The translations under genes and the position numbers were made by a program. 64,000 bases of DNA from Microcoleus sp. FACHB-68 (GTDB lineage: Bacteria; Cyanobacteriota; Cyanobacteriia; Cyanobacteriales; Oscillatoriaceae), in the NCBI RefSeq assembly GCF_014695715.1, contig NZ_JACJOT010000008.1, positions 620,001-684,000 of the forward strand, given 5' to 3'. This document shows positions 44,733 to 54,876 of the stretch, in pieces. The notes beneath the pieces were generated by a model, which saw only the letters and a program-made list of their open reading frames with translations, was not told the DNA's origin and made no database searches. Position 1 is the first letter of the stretch. Each line of letters begins with the position of its first letter.

Positions 44733-47700
44733 ATGTTTGTTTGGTTGAAAAAACGCGGGTTTCAATTAATTAGCTTGGTGATAGGGCTATGGCTAACTGT
44801 TGAATTTGTTACCTACATCACAGCAGAAAGTTTTTGGTTTCAAGAAACTGGGTATTTACAAGAGTTTTGGTTGCGGCAGCTAACCCGTGCAGGACTGTGG
44901 TTGCTGGCGCTGTTCGTCACAACCGGCTTTCTGATCGGAAATTTGGTACTTAGCAGCCGGTTTAAGCATCCCCAAACAACAGAACTTCAGAGGAGTCGGG
45001 AAGCAAATTCTCCCCTCTTCTCCTCATCCTCCCCGCTTCCCCTCTCCCCCTCACGACTCACCTTGCCGTGGCTGCTGCCGGCAGTCTTTGCTGTGGGGTT
45101 ATTAATCGGGGCGATCCTGCTTCAGTATGGCTTAGTAGCGGCTAGTTACTGGAATTGGAGCGCCGGCTTGCTTGGGGTGTCTCGCACTCAATTCTCTCAG
45201 CTACAGCCAGAAGCACTTTCCCAGGTGTTGCGGCAACTCCCCTACCAACCCTGGCAACTACTCGGTGTTGCCGGCGTAGCGCTTGCCGTGGTGCTCGTCC
45301 CTCAGTTGCTGTGGGCGATCGCACTTCTGATGAGTTTAGGCTTTGGTTGGATACTCTCTAACAACTGGGCCAAATTTTTGCAGTTTATCCATGCCACCCC
45401 TTTTAGCAATAGCGATCCCCTATTCGGTCACAATATCAGCTTCTATGTGTTTCGGCTGCCGGTGTGGGAACTGCTAGAATTTTGGCTTTTCGGGCTATTT
45501 TTTTACGCCTTGCTCGCAGTCACCCTAGTTTATTTACTTTCAGGAAACAGTCTTTCGGAAGGGCGTTTTCCAGGCTTTTCTCAACAGCAACAGCGACACC
45601 TGCACGGGTTAGGGGGATGCTTAATATTGCTTGTTGCTCTCAGCCATTGGCTGTCGCGCTATCGTTTGCTCTATTCAACCAGTGGCGTCACTTATGGAGC
45701 CGGTTATACCGATGTCAAGGTGTTGCTGCCGGCTTATGGATTGCTGAGCTTCCTTGCTTTGGGACTCTCTATTTATCTGCTGGCGCGGACAATTTTTTGG
45801 TCTGGCGCGGCTAAGAAAAAGATAGAAACGAGAAAGCAAATACCAAGATTACCTGATTTTCAATTCTTACCTCGCATTTCCCGCTCTCCCTCACTCAATC
45901 AATACAGCCGCACACCCTATCCTCGCCCATTTCTGTTTGCCCTGGGACTTTATTTGATATTGGTCGTAGTAACCAATATTGCTCTCCCCCCGGCAGTTCA
46001 GCGCGTGCTCGTTCAACCCAACGAACTGGGACGGGAGCGCCCCTATATCCAGCACAGCATTAACTTGACCCGCCGAGCGTTCGATCTGACGAATATCGAA
46101 GTTATAACCTTCGATCCAGAAGGGCAGCTCACTTACGCAGACATTCAAGCAAACGATCTAACTATTCGTAATATCCGCGTCTGGGATCAGCGTCCGTTGT
46201 TGCAAACCAATCGGCAATTACAGCAAATCCGACTGTACTATAAGTTTCCAGATGCCGATATTGACCGCTATACCCTGAAAGCAGATCCCAACCGTAGCAG
46301 AGGCATCCCGCCGACGAGATCGCTGAAGCAGGCGGACACAGGAAAAGACAACCAAAGAGTTCAAGAAACACAGAGACAACCCATCGCCGATAGCGAAGAA
46401 ACAGAAAAACGACAGGTGCTATTGGCAGCGCGGGAGTTAGACTACACAGCCGTTCCCCAGCAGGCTCAGACTTGGCTGAATAAACATCTGATTTATACCC
46501 ACGGTTACGGCTTTACCCTGTCGCCGGTGAATACTGTTGGCCCTGGTGGGTTGCCAGACTACTTCGTCAAAGATATCGGAGTTGGAGAAACCACGCTACG
46601 CACCTCTAGCGAAAGAATTCGCGCCAGTATCCCCATCGCCAAACCCCGCATCTACTATGGCGAAATCACCGATACTTACGTGATGGCACCCACCAAGGTT
46701 AAGGAACTGGATTATCCCAGCGGCGATGATAATGTTTACAACACTTATGATGGTGCCGGTGGAGTGCCAATTGGTTCTTGGTGGCGTCGATTGTTGTTTG
46801 CCAAGTATCTCAACAACTGGCAGATGATGTTAACTCAAAACTTTACGCCCCAAACAAAGGTACTGTTTCGCCGCAACATTAATCGCAGGGTGCGGACGCT
46901 TGCGCCGTTTCTGCGCTATGACAAAGACCCGTATCTGGTCGTCGCCAAAGGCAATCTCGACAAAAACCGTGCCGGCACCTCTTCTGCTACCACGGCAGGC
47001 ACCTCCCAGGAAAACTACCTGTACTGGATTATTGATGCCTATACAACCAGTGATCGTTATCCCTATTCAGATCCGGGCCGGTATGAATTTAACTATATTC
47101 GCAACTCCGTCAAAGTTGTTATTGATGCCTACACCGGCAGCGTCAACTTCTTCATTGCTGATCCCCAAGACCCCATTATTAAAACCTGGAATAGCATCTT
47201 CCCCAAAATGTTCAGACCGCTCAGCGAGATGCCGACTTCCCTTCGCAGTCATATCCGCTATCCCGTAGATTTTTTCGACATCCAATCTGAACAGTTGCTC
47301 AACTACCACATGACAGACTCCCAGGTGTTCTACAACCGGGAAGACCAGTGGCAAGTCCCTAATGAGATTTACGGCAACGAAACGCAGCCGGTGGAACCCT
47401 ACTACCTGATTATGAAGTTGCCAACCGCCGAATTTTCAGAATTTATTCTGCTTAACCCCTTCACACCCACCAGCCGTAACAACCTCATCGCATGGCTAGC
47501 CGGTCGCTCAGATGGTCAAAATTACGGCAAACTGTTGCTCTACCAGTTCCCCAAACAGCGACTCGTCTATGGCCCAGAGCAAGTTGAGGCCCGCATTAAC
47601 CAAGATCCAGCCATCTCTCAGCAAATATCGCTTTGGAACCGGCAGGGTTCACGAGCGATTCAGGGAAATCTTTTAGTAATTCCGATTGAACAATCCCTGC

Positions 47701-47918
47701 TCTATGTTGAACCCCTCTACCTTGAAGCGGAGCAAAATAGCCTGCCCACATTAGTCCGCGTGATTGTGGCTTACGAAAATAGAATCGCAATGGCAGAAAC
47801 CGTTGAGCAGGCACTGGAAGCAATTTTTAAGGGTGAAAAAGCCACAACGCCGGTGATTCTATCTCCAGGCGATGACGCAACCCCACAACTGGGAACGCCC
47901 CTCACACCGCAACCGTGA
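44733..47918 (+). CDS. UPF0182 family large membrane protein
   Basis: A 1061-residue member of UPF0182, a conserved family of unknown function in cyanobacteria and actinobacteria. Seven or so membrane spans occupy the first 420 residues, beginning with [30 protein letters not shown]; a large soluble (probably extracytoplasmic) domain follows, with family motifs [21 protein letters not shown] and [20 protein letters not shown], and a Pro-rich end. Two features are local: a Ser/Pro-rich insert at about residues 90-112, encoded by a repeat-like C/T tract (45009-45062), and a charged Gln-rich linker near residues 515-550. It is monocistronic between hemA and pgi. Confidence 0.93.
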   Translation: MFVWLKKRGFQLISLVIGLWLTVEFVTYITAESFWFQETGYLQEFWLRQLTRAGLWLLALFVTTGFLIGNLVLSSRFKHPQTTELQRSREANSPLFSSSSPLPLSPSRLTLPWLLPAVFAVGLLIGAILLQYGLVAASYWNWSAGLLGVSRTQFSQLQPEALSQVLRQLPYQPWQLLGVAGVALAVVLVPQLLWAIALLMSLGFGWILSNNWAKFLQFIHATPFSNSDPLFGHNISFYVFRLPVWELLEFWLFGLFFYALLAVTLVYLLSGNSLSEGRFPGFSQQQQRHLHGLGGCLILLVALSHWLSRYRLLYSTSGVTYGAGYTDVKVLLPAYGLLSFLALGLSIYLLARTIFWSGAAKKKIETRKQIPRLPDFQFLPRISRSPSLNQYSRTPYPRPFLFALGLYLILVVVTNIALPPAVQRVLVQPNELGRERPYIQHSINLTRRAFDLTNIEVITFDPEGQLTYADIQANDLTIRNIRVWDQRPLLQTNRQLQQIRLYYKFPDADIDRYTLKADPNRSRGIPPTRSLKQADTGKDNQRVQETQRQPIADSEETEKRQVLLAARELDYTAVPQQAQTWLNKHLIYTHGYGFTLSPVNTVGPGGLPDYFVKDIGVGETTLRTSSERIRASIPIAKPRIYYGEITDTYVMAPTKVKELDYPSGDDNVYNTYDGAGGVPIGSWWRRLLFAKYLNNWQMMLTQNFTPQTKVLFRRNINRRVRTLAPFLRYDKDPYLVVAKGNLDKNRAGTSSATTAGTSQENYLYWIIDAYTTSDRYPYSDPGRYEFNYIRNSVKVVIDAYTGSVNFFIADPQDPIIKTWNSIFPKMFRPLSEMPTSLRSHIRYPVDFFDIQSEQLLNYHMTDSQVFYNREDQWQVPNEIYGNETQPVEPYYLIMKLPTAEFSEFILLNPFTPTSRNNLIAWLAGRSDGQNYGKLLLYQFPKQRLVYGPEQVEARINQDPAISQQISLWNRQGSRAIQGNLLVIPIEQSLLYVEPLYLEAEQNSLPTLVRVIVAYENRIAMAETVEQALEAIFKGEKATTPVILSPGDDATPQLGTPLTPQP

Positions 47919-48047
47919 GGAAAGTGCTGAGTTTAGTTTTGGCTGATTGTCCGAGTATTAGAAGCAGATGTTCGTGTTGCGTCGTTTCCTCTTGACTTGG
48001 ATCGGTAAACTTGTGAGTGTTGAAAACAACATTACTTGAGATTTGTT

Positions 48048-49640
48048 ATGGATGCGAGTAAAGCACTCTGGCAACGCTATCAGCATTGGCTCTACTACCA
48101 CGAAGGCTTAGAATTTTACGTTGATGTCAGTCGGATGCGATTTGATGACGCTTTTGTTGAGGCAATGCGGCCACAATTTGAGAAGGCGTTTAAAAATATG
48201 GCGGATCTCGAAGGGGGGGCGATTGCTAACCCGGACGAAAACCGCATGGTGGGCCACTACTGGCTGCGAGATCCTGACTTGGCACCGGCACCGGAACTCA
48301 AACAAGAAATTGTTGAAACTTTAGAGCAAATCGAAGCGTTTACTCAAAAAATCCACAGCGGCACCATCCACCCTTCCGACGCACCCAAGTTTACGGATGT
48401 GCTTTCAATTGGCATTGGGGGTTCTGCCCTTGGCCCGGAATTTGTGGCCGCTGCCCTCGCTCCAGATGTGCCGCCGATGGCCATTCATTTTATTGACAAT
48501 ACCGATCCTGCCGGCATTGACAGCCTACTCACTCGAATCCAAGACCGGCTGCCCACGACGTTAGTTTTGGTAATCTCCAAATCTGGGGGAACGCCTGACA
48601 CTCGCAATGGCATGATTGAAGTGCAAAAAGCCTTTGCCAACCGGCAGCTTAACTTTGCCAAACACGCCGTCGCCATCACCGGCCACGACAGCACTTTAGA
48701 CAAGCTAGCCAAGTCTGAAGGCTGGTTAACCACATTCCCTATGCACGATTGGGTGGGAGGACGAACCTCTGAATTGTCAGCCGTTGGGCTGCTACCAGCG
48801 GCGCTACAGGGCATTGACATCCATGCCATGCTGGCGGGGGCTAAGGAAATGGATGCTGCCACGAGGAAGCCTCAAATTAAGGGAAATCCAGCCGCTTTGC
48901 TAGCGCTATCTTGGTACTATGCCGGCAACGGAAAGGGCGAAAAAGACATGGTTGTGCTGCCCTATAAGGACAGTCTGCTCCTGTTCAGCCGGTATCTGCA
49001 ACAGCTGGTTATGGAATCGTTAGGTAAAGAAAAAGACCTGGATGGTAACATTGTTCATCAAGGCATTGCAGTCTATGGCAACAAAGGCTCAACCGATCAA
49101 CACGCTTATGTGCAGCAACTACGCGATGGGGTGCCAAATTTCTTCCTTACGTTTATTGAGGTCTTAGAAGACCGGCAAGGCCCATCACCAGAAGTAGAAC
49201 CGGGCATCACATCGGGAGACTATCTGTGTGGCTTCCTTTTGGGCACCCGGCAGGCGCTTTACGAAAATCACCGGGATTCAATTACCGTGACGATTCCTCA
49301 GGTAAATCCCCGCACTGTGGGTGCCTTAATTGCCCTGTACGAACGAGCCGTGAGTTTGTATGGGTTTCTGGTGAATGTTAATGCCTACCACCAACCGGGT
49401 GTAGAAGCCGGTAAAAAAGCCGCTGCTGTTATCCTTGATTTGCAGAAACGCGTATTACAAGTGCTGCAAACCGAAAGCCAACCGCTTTCCTTAGAAGCTA
49501 TAGCCACCAAAGCCAATGCACCTGACCAGATCGAGGCGATTTACAAAATTCTGCGCCATCTAGCGGCTAATGACCGGCAAGGCGTCAAATTGCATGGCAA
49601 TCTTGGCGAACCCGCTAGTTTGAAGGCAGTTGTGACTTAG
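48048..49640 (+). CDS. pgi: Glucose-6-phosphate isomerase
   Basis: Interconverts glucose-6-phosphate and fructose-6-phosphate, linking the Calvin cycle with glycogen and the oxidative pentose phosphate pathway. The product of 530 residues has the bacterial SIS-domain layout: [16 protein letters not shown], the phosphate-binding [15 protein letters not shown], the Glu/His region [19 protein letters not shown] with the catalytic [12 protein letters not shown], and [20 protein letters not shown]. The frame could begin at a TTG at 48036, but the ATG at 48048 ([11 protein letters not shown]) is the more natural start. It is transcribed alone. Confidence 0.96.
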   Translation: MDASKALWQRYQHWLYYHEGLEFYVDVSRMRFDDAFVEAMRPQFEKAFKNMADLEGGAIANPDENRMVGHYWLRDPDLAPAPELKQEIVETLEQIEAFTQKIHSGTIHPSDAPKFTDVLSIGIGGSALGPEFVAAALAPDVPPMAIHFIDNTDPAGIDSLLTRIQDRLPTTLVLVISKSGGTPDTRNGMIEVQKAFANRQLNFAKHAVAITGHDSTLDKLAKSEGWLTTFPMHDWVGGRTSELSAVGLLPAALQGIDIHAMLAGAKEMDAATRKPQIKGNPAALLALSWYYAGNGKGEKDMVVLPYKDSLLLFSRYLQQLVMESLGKEKDLDGNIVHQGIAVYGNKGSTDQHAYVQQLRDGVPNFFLTFIEVLEDRQGPSPEVEPGITSGDYLCGFLLGTRQALYENHRDSITVTIPQVNPRTVGALIALYERAVSLYGFLVNVNAYHQPGVEAGKKAAAVILDLQKRVLQVLQTESQPLSLEAIATKANAPDQIEAIYKILRHLAANDRQGVKLHGNLGEPASLKAVVT

Positions 49641-49697
49641 GACAGGTGTTTATTCCGCTACAGTTGACCTAGTCTAGAAGTGGAAACTCGGCTTTTT

Positions 49698-49758
49698 TAG
49701 ATTTTGGATTTTGGATTTTGGATCGACCAAAAATTCAAAATCCAAAATTTAAAATCTA
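49698..49758. repeat. A/T heptad inverted repeat before the regulator gene
   Basis: Left arm 49698-49724 (ATTTTGG heptads) and right arm 49728-49758 (CCAAAAT/CTAAAAT heptads) form a near-perfect long hairpin with a three-base loop. It may be a termination signal for pgi. The unit is shared with the repeat after hemA. Confidence 0.7.
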
Positions 49759-49786
49759 AAATCCTTATGTTTGCTGTCTGCGCCCC

Positions 49787-50488
49787 ATGCCCTTGACAAT
49801 TCTTGTTGTTGATGACGATCCAGGGACTCGTCTGGCCATCAGCCATTACCTTGAGATGTCTGGCTACTCAGTTATCACGGCTGAGAATGGTCAAGAAGCC
49901 TTGATAATGGTTGATGAATACCAGCCGCATTTGATGGTGACAGACATCATCATGCCTCGGATGGATGGCTATCAACTGGTACGGCAAGTCCGCCAAAGGC
50001 CGGCTTTTCGCTTGTTGCCAGTTATTTTCTTAACCGCTCGTACCAATACCGAGGAACGAATTCGCGGCTACCAATTAGGGTGTGACATTTATTTGCCAAA
50101 ACCCTTTGAATTGGATGAATTGGGAGCAGTTATTCGCAATCTATTAGAGCGCTCACAGCTAATTCAATCTGAGTGGCGATTCTCCTATCCAGATGCCTTA
50201 CGCTCTCCAAACGGTTCGGTGTTGCCATCGCACCTCCCTCAAGGTGAGGCATCTGAGGCTAAGCCAATCCCTGCACCCGATAGCGAGCCGATGCTTCCTC
50301 TCACCCAAAGAGAACAAGAAGTTTTGGATTTACTAACGGTTGGTCTTTCTAATGTTCAAATTGGCGATTCTCTCCACCTCAGTCCCCGGACTGTGGAAAA
50401 GTACGTTAGCAGTCTTCTGAGAAAAACCGCAACCAGTAACCGAGCAGAACTGGTTCGTTTTGCAATGGAGCATCATTTAGTAAAATAG
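49787..50488 (+). CDS. rre1: NarL/Ycf29-type response regulator
   Basis: A 233-residue two-component regulator with an N-terminal receiver (acidic D9-D11, phospho-acceptor D53 in VTDIIMP, Lys in YLPKPF) and a C-terminal LuxR/GerE helix-turn-helix (LTQREQEVLDLLTVGLSNVQIGDSLHLSPRTVEKYVSSLL). The sequence closely recalls Rre1/Ycf29, a conserved cyanobacterial and red-algal plastid stress regulator, notably RPAFRLLPVIFLTARTNT and ELGAVIRNLLERSQLIQSEW; that identification is from memory. A cognate kinase is not adjacent. It converges with the phosphatase gene over a 26-base-pair hairpin, and its own gene is preceded by an A/T inverted repeat. Confidence 0.85.
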   Translation: MPLTILVVDDDPGTRLAISHYLEMSGYSVITAENGQEALIMVDEYQPHLMVTDIIMPRMDGYQLVRQVRQRPAFRLLPVIFLTARTNTEERIRGYQLGCDIYLPKPFELDELGAVIRNLLERSQLIQSEWRFSYPDALRSPNGSVLPSHLPQGEASEAKPIPAPDSEPMLPLTQREQEVLDLLTVGLSNVQIGDSLHLSPRTVEKYVSSLLRKTATSNRAELVRFAMEHHLVK

Positions 50489-50490
50489 CT

Positions 50491-50556
50491 AAGGGCTAAT
50501 GGTTAATCGCTAATTGCCATCAATTATGAACAATTAGCCATTAGCCATTAGCCCTT
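50491..50556. terminator. Long inverted repeat between convergent genes
   Basis: Left arm 50491-50516 and right arm 50531-50556 pair over 26 positions with one wobble and one mismatch around a 14-base loop. The right arm overlaps the end of the phosphatase gene (stop at 50541-50543), so its last residues come from the repeat. Made of ATTAGCC units like those before hemA. A bidirectional terminator role is likely, though T-runs are absent. Confidence 0.7.
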
Positions 50557-51038
50557 GAGTTTGAGGCTTGATTGTTAATAATGTGCTGTAATAGACCCTG
50601 ACAGGCATCTAGAAGTAAATCAATTACATAGTTAAAGCCGTCGGAGCCGCCATAATAGGGATCGGGCACTTCTTTGTCGTTGTGGTGGGTGCAAAAGTCA
50701 CACATCATTCTGACTTTGTCTCGATATTTGCCGACAGGATCTAGGGAAATAATATCCCGGTAATTCTCCTGATCCATTGCCAAAATTAAATCAAATTTTT
50801 CAAAGTCTAGTTTCTGAAACTGACGCGCTTCACCTAAAAATTTCATCCTCCGCTGACTGGCAGCCGCAACCATGCGCCGATCCGGTGGGTTACCAACGTG
50901 ATAGCTAGCAGTGCCGGCAGACTCACAAATAATCTGATCGCTCAAATTTGCTTCTGCGATCAGGTGGTTCATGATATTCTCGGCTGCCGGTGAACGGCAA
51001 ATATTCCCAAGGCAGACGAATAAAAGCTTGTAGGGCAT
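50541..51038 (-). CDS. Low molecular weight protein tyrosine phosphatase
   Basis: A 165-residue phosphatase with the P-loop CLGNICRSPAAE near the N terminus, in which Cys is the nucleophile and Arg binds phosphate, and the general-acid Asp in VPDPYYGG near the C terminus. Bacterial members regulate tyrosine kinases of exopolysaccharide synthesis or similar processes; no kinase gene lies nearby. The C-terminal eight or so residues (ASNSRANG) are encoded in the arm of an inverted repeat, so the original end of the gene may have been replaced. It diverges from the SGNH gene across 416 bases. Confidence 0.9.
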   Translation of the reverse strand: MPYKLLFVCLGNICRSPAAENIMNHLIAEANLSDQIICESAGTASYHVGNPPDRRMVAAASQRRMKFLGEARQFQKLDFEKFDLILAMDQENYRDIISLDPVGKYRDKVRMMCDFCTHHNDKEVPDPYYGGSDGFNYVIDLLLDACQGLLQHIINNQASNSRANG

Positions 51039-51454
51039 TCGTAAATATCTCTGGTTCTGTAAATGAGAGGGTCAGCCTTGCTTTTCCCAACGTATCGATT
51101 AACGCCCCAGAGCGTTTGCGAAAAAGCCAAAAGCAAGATTGGCTCACCTCTGAAGTGGCTGGGGTCTTCAGGCTAAGTTAAGCGACAAAATTATACCATC
51201 TTATTTCTTAGATTCGAGCTAGAGCGTTATTGGCCTTGTTTTCCATTGTTTGGAAACTTACTACAAAATGGAAGGTGCCGCGTTTGGCCGCTCGTTAAGT
51301 CTTTGCTGTTGTTGGAAAATTACAGATTGAGAAGTGCTAGCTAGACTGTAAGCACTCACACCCTTGTCTTGACCGACCATACACAAGAGTGCGACGCTTT
51401 TGCAGGTGCGCGGCTTAGTGTGCGACCCCATCGGTTTTTATAGGAAATTGCTTG
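51039..51454. other. Divergent intergenic region
   Basis: 416 bases between the phosphatase and SGNH genes. No gene, RNA or repeat is convincing. AGGAAA (about 51442-51447) lies upstream of the SGNH ATG at ribosome-binding distance. Confidence 0.4.
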
Positions 51455-52810
51455 ATGTTTAAAAGCAAACGCGGAATTTATCAAACCCGCCGTCCATTCC
51501 CTAAGCCACTGGCGATCCTCTTGTCGATCCCTGTGGCGCTAATTGTCTTGGAAATACTGATCCGCATTTTGACGGCAATTACCGGCTTCAGTGATGAATT
51601 GGCAGCCTATGAAGCCGAACGTAAAATAGTCACCGCATACCGGCTCAAATTTCTCAACCAAGCACAAGTCCCCTATGATGGACTCTCGAATAGAGGGTCT
51701 TTGATCGCTCAAGGAAATGAGCTGCTCGGGTACAAACTTGCTAAAAACCAACAGAGCGATTTTTGGCGTATTAATGAGCAAGGCTTTCGGGCTGATGAGC
51801 CGGTGGCATTACAGAAGCCTCCGGGTGAAATTAGAGTATTTGTTTTAGGGGGAGCGGCGGCTTTTGGCTACCTCAGTTTAAACAATCAAACGACCTTGGC
51901 CGGCCAACTCGAACAGCGTCTGAACCAACAGGCGGGGAAGCAACAGCCCAACTCAGAGGAAACTCCCTCGGAGAACGAACAAGGGGAAACACCGGCTTCT
52001 TCAGTCCGAATACGGCAGGGTCAGTATCGCGTCATCAATGCTGCCGTACCGGGTTATACCTCAGGCAATGAAGTCGTTCAATTAGCCCTTGAGATTTTGG
52101 CTTACAAACCCGATCTGATCGTGGTTTTGAATGGTTACGAGGACTTGATGTTACCCAGCACTCAGCAAGGCGCTGATATTCCAGGGACACAAACCTTCTT
52201 GCAAAACGCTTCCACTCATTTCTCAGCCGCTGTGACTCAGGGGTGGCAAAATTGGATCTCTCAAAGTTATCTCCTTAAAGGAGTCCAATACTGGATATTG
52301 CGGCCTCATGAAGCTCCGCTCAAAGACTATGCCAACCAATTGAGTCTAGTTGCCGACAATTCTGTACTTCCCCCAGCCAAACAGTTAGCCGATGATGCTG
52401 ATGAACTGCAACGCAGGGTGAGCCGGTACGGGCATCATCTCCAGCAAATGGCTCGTCTTACGGCAGCGGCGAATGTTCCGTTAATTGTGGCGGTTCAGCC
52501 GGAAATTACGGGCCGGGGGCAAAATAATCCCATTCCCGATGAGCGGGAGATTTTAGAGCAGCTAGGAAAATCCTACGCTCAAAAAGTTGAACCAGGGTTT
52601 CCACAATTAGGGGCAGTTGTCAAGGATGTAGAGCGAGAATTTCCCAAGAATGTAACGGCGCTGAATCTCTATAATTTTTATGCAGACTTTCGCGATCCAG
52701 CTTTTCAGGATGCAGTTCATTTGTCCGATGTTGCCAATACACAACTTGCCAACCACCTATCGGAAACCGTTAATAAGGCGCTGCAAACGCAGACGAAACC
52801 CCCAAATTAG
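51455..52810 (+). CDS. SGNH/GDSL-like membrane-anchored protein
   Basis: A 451-residue protein with one N-terminal membrane anchor (about residues 20-40), then an SGNH-hydrolase-like domain. Block I reads VFVLGGAAAFGY (residues 129-139) where the family normally has GGS; the expected nucleophile Ser is Ala, encoded GCG at 51854. A block resembling the third motif is VVLNGYEDL with its Asn, and the C-terminal catalytic-like pair is DAVHLSD with Asp and His present. A Gln/Glu-rich insert lies around residues 155-180. If the reading is correct the protein may be non-catalytic or use another residue. Relatives in cyanobacteria are usually annotated as GDSL-like lipases. Function is not known. Confidence 0.75.
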   Translation: MFKSKRGIYQTRRPFPKPLAILLSIPVALIVLEILIRILTAITGFSDELAAYEAERKIVTAYRLKFLNQAQVPYDGLSNRGSLIAQGNELLGYKLAKNQQSDFWRINEQGFRADEPVALQKPPGEIRVFVLGGAAAFGYLSLNNQTTLAGQLEQRLNQQAGKQQPNSEETPSENEQGETPASSVRIRQGQYRVINAAVPGYTSGNEVVQLALEILAYKPDLIVVLNGYEDLMLPSTQQGADIPGTQTFLQNASTHFSAAVTQGWQNWISQSYLLKGVQYWILRPHEAPLKDYANQLSLVADNSVLPPAKQLADDADELQRRVSRYGHHLQQMARLTAAANVPLIVAVQPEITGRGQNNPIPDEREILEQLGKSYAQKVEPGFPQLGAVVKDVEREFPKNVTALNLYNFYADFRDPAFQDAVHLSDVANTQLANHLSETVNKALQTQTKPPN

Positions 52811-53096
52811 CCCGGTGAAAGGCTAGGGGCAACAGGCACGGGAAATGCTGTTAATGCTGTTAAAAGCAACGCTAGGCGCTCAATATTTCTGCCGGCTGAG
52901 CGCAGGTGTGTTTGAAGATTAGGGTGCGGGTTTGACTCATCGCTCAGCCAATGCAAGGACGGTTGGGCAAATGAGAACTGCTGGCGAGAAAGAGAAGGTA
53001 TCTCAGGGTGAGTCTCGCCAGCGATGTTAGCCGGATTATTTAACCACTTCCAGACTAGAAACGTGATCGATGCCTTAGCAAGCGCGAAGAGAGCCG

Positions 53097-53441
53097 TTAC
53101 AGACCGGGCAGATTAAGTCCCCCTGTCAACTCTTCCATACGCTCTCGCATGGTTGTCGTGGATTTGTTGTAGGCATCTTGCATGGCGATGGTGACGAGTT
53201 CAGACACAACATCTGCGCCTTCACCCAGTGCATCCGGTGAAATCACCACCCCACGGGGTTCTTGATTTCCACTGACAATAACCTTGACCAAACCGCCGCC
53301 GGCTTGTCCCTCGATTTCCATTTGATCGAGTTCTTCTTGGAGCTTTTTCGCTCCTTCTTGTACCTGCTGGGCTTTTTTAAAAGCTTCGGTCAGCTCTTTC
53401 ATTTTCCCCAGACCGAAGCCAAATCCCTGTCCTTTTGACAT
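53097..53441 (-). CDS. YbaB/EbfC nucleoid-associated protein
   Basis: A 114-residue member of the YbaB/EbfC family, small dimeric DNA-binding proteins that coat the nucleoid. Features are the N-terminal Met- and Gln-rich helix ([26 protein letters not shown]), the central beta-sheet with [21 protein letters not shown], and the C-terminal helix [23 protein letters not shown]. The length is normal. It follows murB on the same strand at about 340 bases; in many cyanobacteria this gene lies by murC-murB, so the order is conserved. Confidence 0.93.
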   Translation of the reverse strand: MSKGQGFGFGLGKMKELTEAFKKAQQVQEGAKKLQEELDQMEIEGQAGGGLVKVIVSGNQEPRGVVISPDALGEGADVVSELVTIAMQDAYNKSTTTMRERMEELTGGLNLPGL

Positions 53442-53779
53442 AATTTCTAAACTCTGAATGGATTAGGGTTGCATTTGACAGACTGCCGTTTCAGCGCTTT
53501 GCGCTTGATCGGGCAGACACAGACTTCTCGCTTTTTCCTGCATTTAATGCTGACGCAGTTCGAGTTTTACGCCGGCAGATAAAGATCCACAAAGGCGTGG
53601 ACTGGCTGCTTCAATTGACAAGAAGCCCCAGCCAGAGAGCCGGTGATTGCTCCAGATACTCATGTTACCAACTGTAACGTCTGATAGGAGCGCGACCCGT
53701 CAAAAGAAAGTGAAAAGTTAAAAGTGGGTAGGGTCGCCCCCACTCACTCAGATGACCTAGATATCCTACCTGCCGCTGA
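53442..53779. other. Intergenic region between murB and ybaB
   Basis: 338 bases with no gene. Just upstream of ybaB it carries the probable promoter. A few TTTTCG/CGAAAA words are seen but no clear structure. Confidence 0.4.
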
Positions 53780-54772
53780 CTAAATCGGTTGAAATTCTCC
53801 GAGTATTTTAACTTCTGGTTCTAAACACAAAGACCAACGCTGTTCCACCTGTTCCTGAACATAACGGATCAGTTGGAATATCTCATTTGCGGTGGCTCCG
53901 CCACAGTTGAGAATAAAATTAGCATGGCGCTGGGCGACTTGAGCGCCCCCAATTTGATAGCCCTTGAGACCGGCTTGCTCAATTAACCAGGCGGCTTTGA
54001 GAGGATTGGGATTGCGAAAAACACTGCCACAGCTAGGCAAATGGTAGGGTTGAGTCGTTTGTCGCTGCTTGAGATGTTCTGCCGTTGCGGCCATCACCTT
54101 TGCCGGCTCTGCTCCAGGCCGCAATTGAAAAGTCGCTTGGCTAACTAAGCGATCACCGCCTTGAAGCCCGGAGGTGCGATAGTTGTAGTCCAGGTCTGGG
54201 GGGGTGAGAATGTCTACTTTGCCGCTCGGTGAAAGGACATGAGCATTCACTAAAATCTCGGCAGTACAGCCACCGTGGGCACCGGCATTCATCACCACAG
54301 CCCCTCCAACGGTGCCGGGAATTCCCACCGCCCACTCTAGCCCTTCCCAGCCGCGCTCTGCGGCTTGCCAAGCGAGGCGAACAAGCGGTTCGCCGGCGGC
54401 AGCGGTCACTTGGCCGGTTTCTGCATCAAAGTGGGAGTGGCGCAAGTGGCGAGTGCAAATCACTAAGCCGTCTAGGCCGTGATCGCTCACCAATAAATTA
54501 GAACCGGCACCCAACAAAGTAATGGGCACACCTTCAGCAACCGCCCACTCGAAACTTGCTTGCAAGTCTTCCAAGTGGCGTGGCGCAATGTACCATTCAG
54601 CAGGGCCGCCTACGCGAAAGGAGGTTAGAGTTGCCAAGGAAACTTGAGACTTAATTTGACAATTCGTTCCTGGCAGGGAAATTGGCGAATCTGGTTTCAA
54701 AAAATTGGCCTCGGAAGTGGCTGTCACACTAGCAGTTTTGAAAACACTCGGAGGATCATAGGAAAGAGTCAT
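53780..54772 (-). CDS. murB: UDP-N-acetylenolpyruvoylglucosamine reductase
   Basis: Reduces UDP-GlcNAc-enolpyruvate to UDP-MurNAc with NADPH and FAD, the second committed step of peptidoglycan synthesis. FAD-binding is seen in [21 protein letters not shown]; the motif [19 protein letters not shown] follows; the catalytic Ser lies in [11 protein letters not shown] and the C-terminal catalytic Glu in LEPEVKILG. The 330-residue length includes a 30-residue N-terminal extension. It lies about 100 bases behind murC on the same strand and is presumably co-transcribed with it. Confidence 0.95.
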   Translation of the reverse strand: MTLSYDPPSVFKTASVTATSEANFLKPDSPISLPGTNCQIKSQVSLATLTSFRVGGPAEWYIAPRHLEDLQASFEWAVAEGVPITLLGAGSNLLVSDHGLDGLVICTRHLRHSHFDAETGQVTAAAGEPLVRLAWQAAERGWEGLEWAVGIPGTVGGAVVMNAGAHGGCTAEILVNAHVLSPSGKVDILTPPDLDYNYRTSGLQGGDRLVSQATFQLRPGAEPAKVMAATAEHLKQRQTTQPYHLPSCGSVFRNPNPLKAAWLIEQAGLKGYQIGGAQVAQRHANFILNCGGATANEIFQLIRYVQEQVEQRWSLCLEPEVKILGEFQPI

Positions 54773-54876
54773 GATAATTTAGGTGCTTAAATTCCTATAG
54801 ACCTACATTCTGAAAGTGGGTAAACAAGCGCTTTTTTTGCTTGTATCAGGGCGCAAGAAACGGATGTTTCAGCAGA

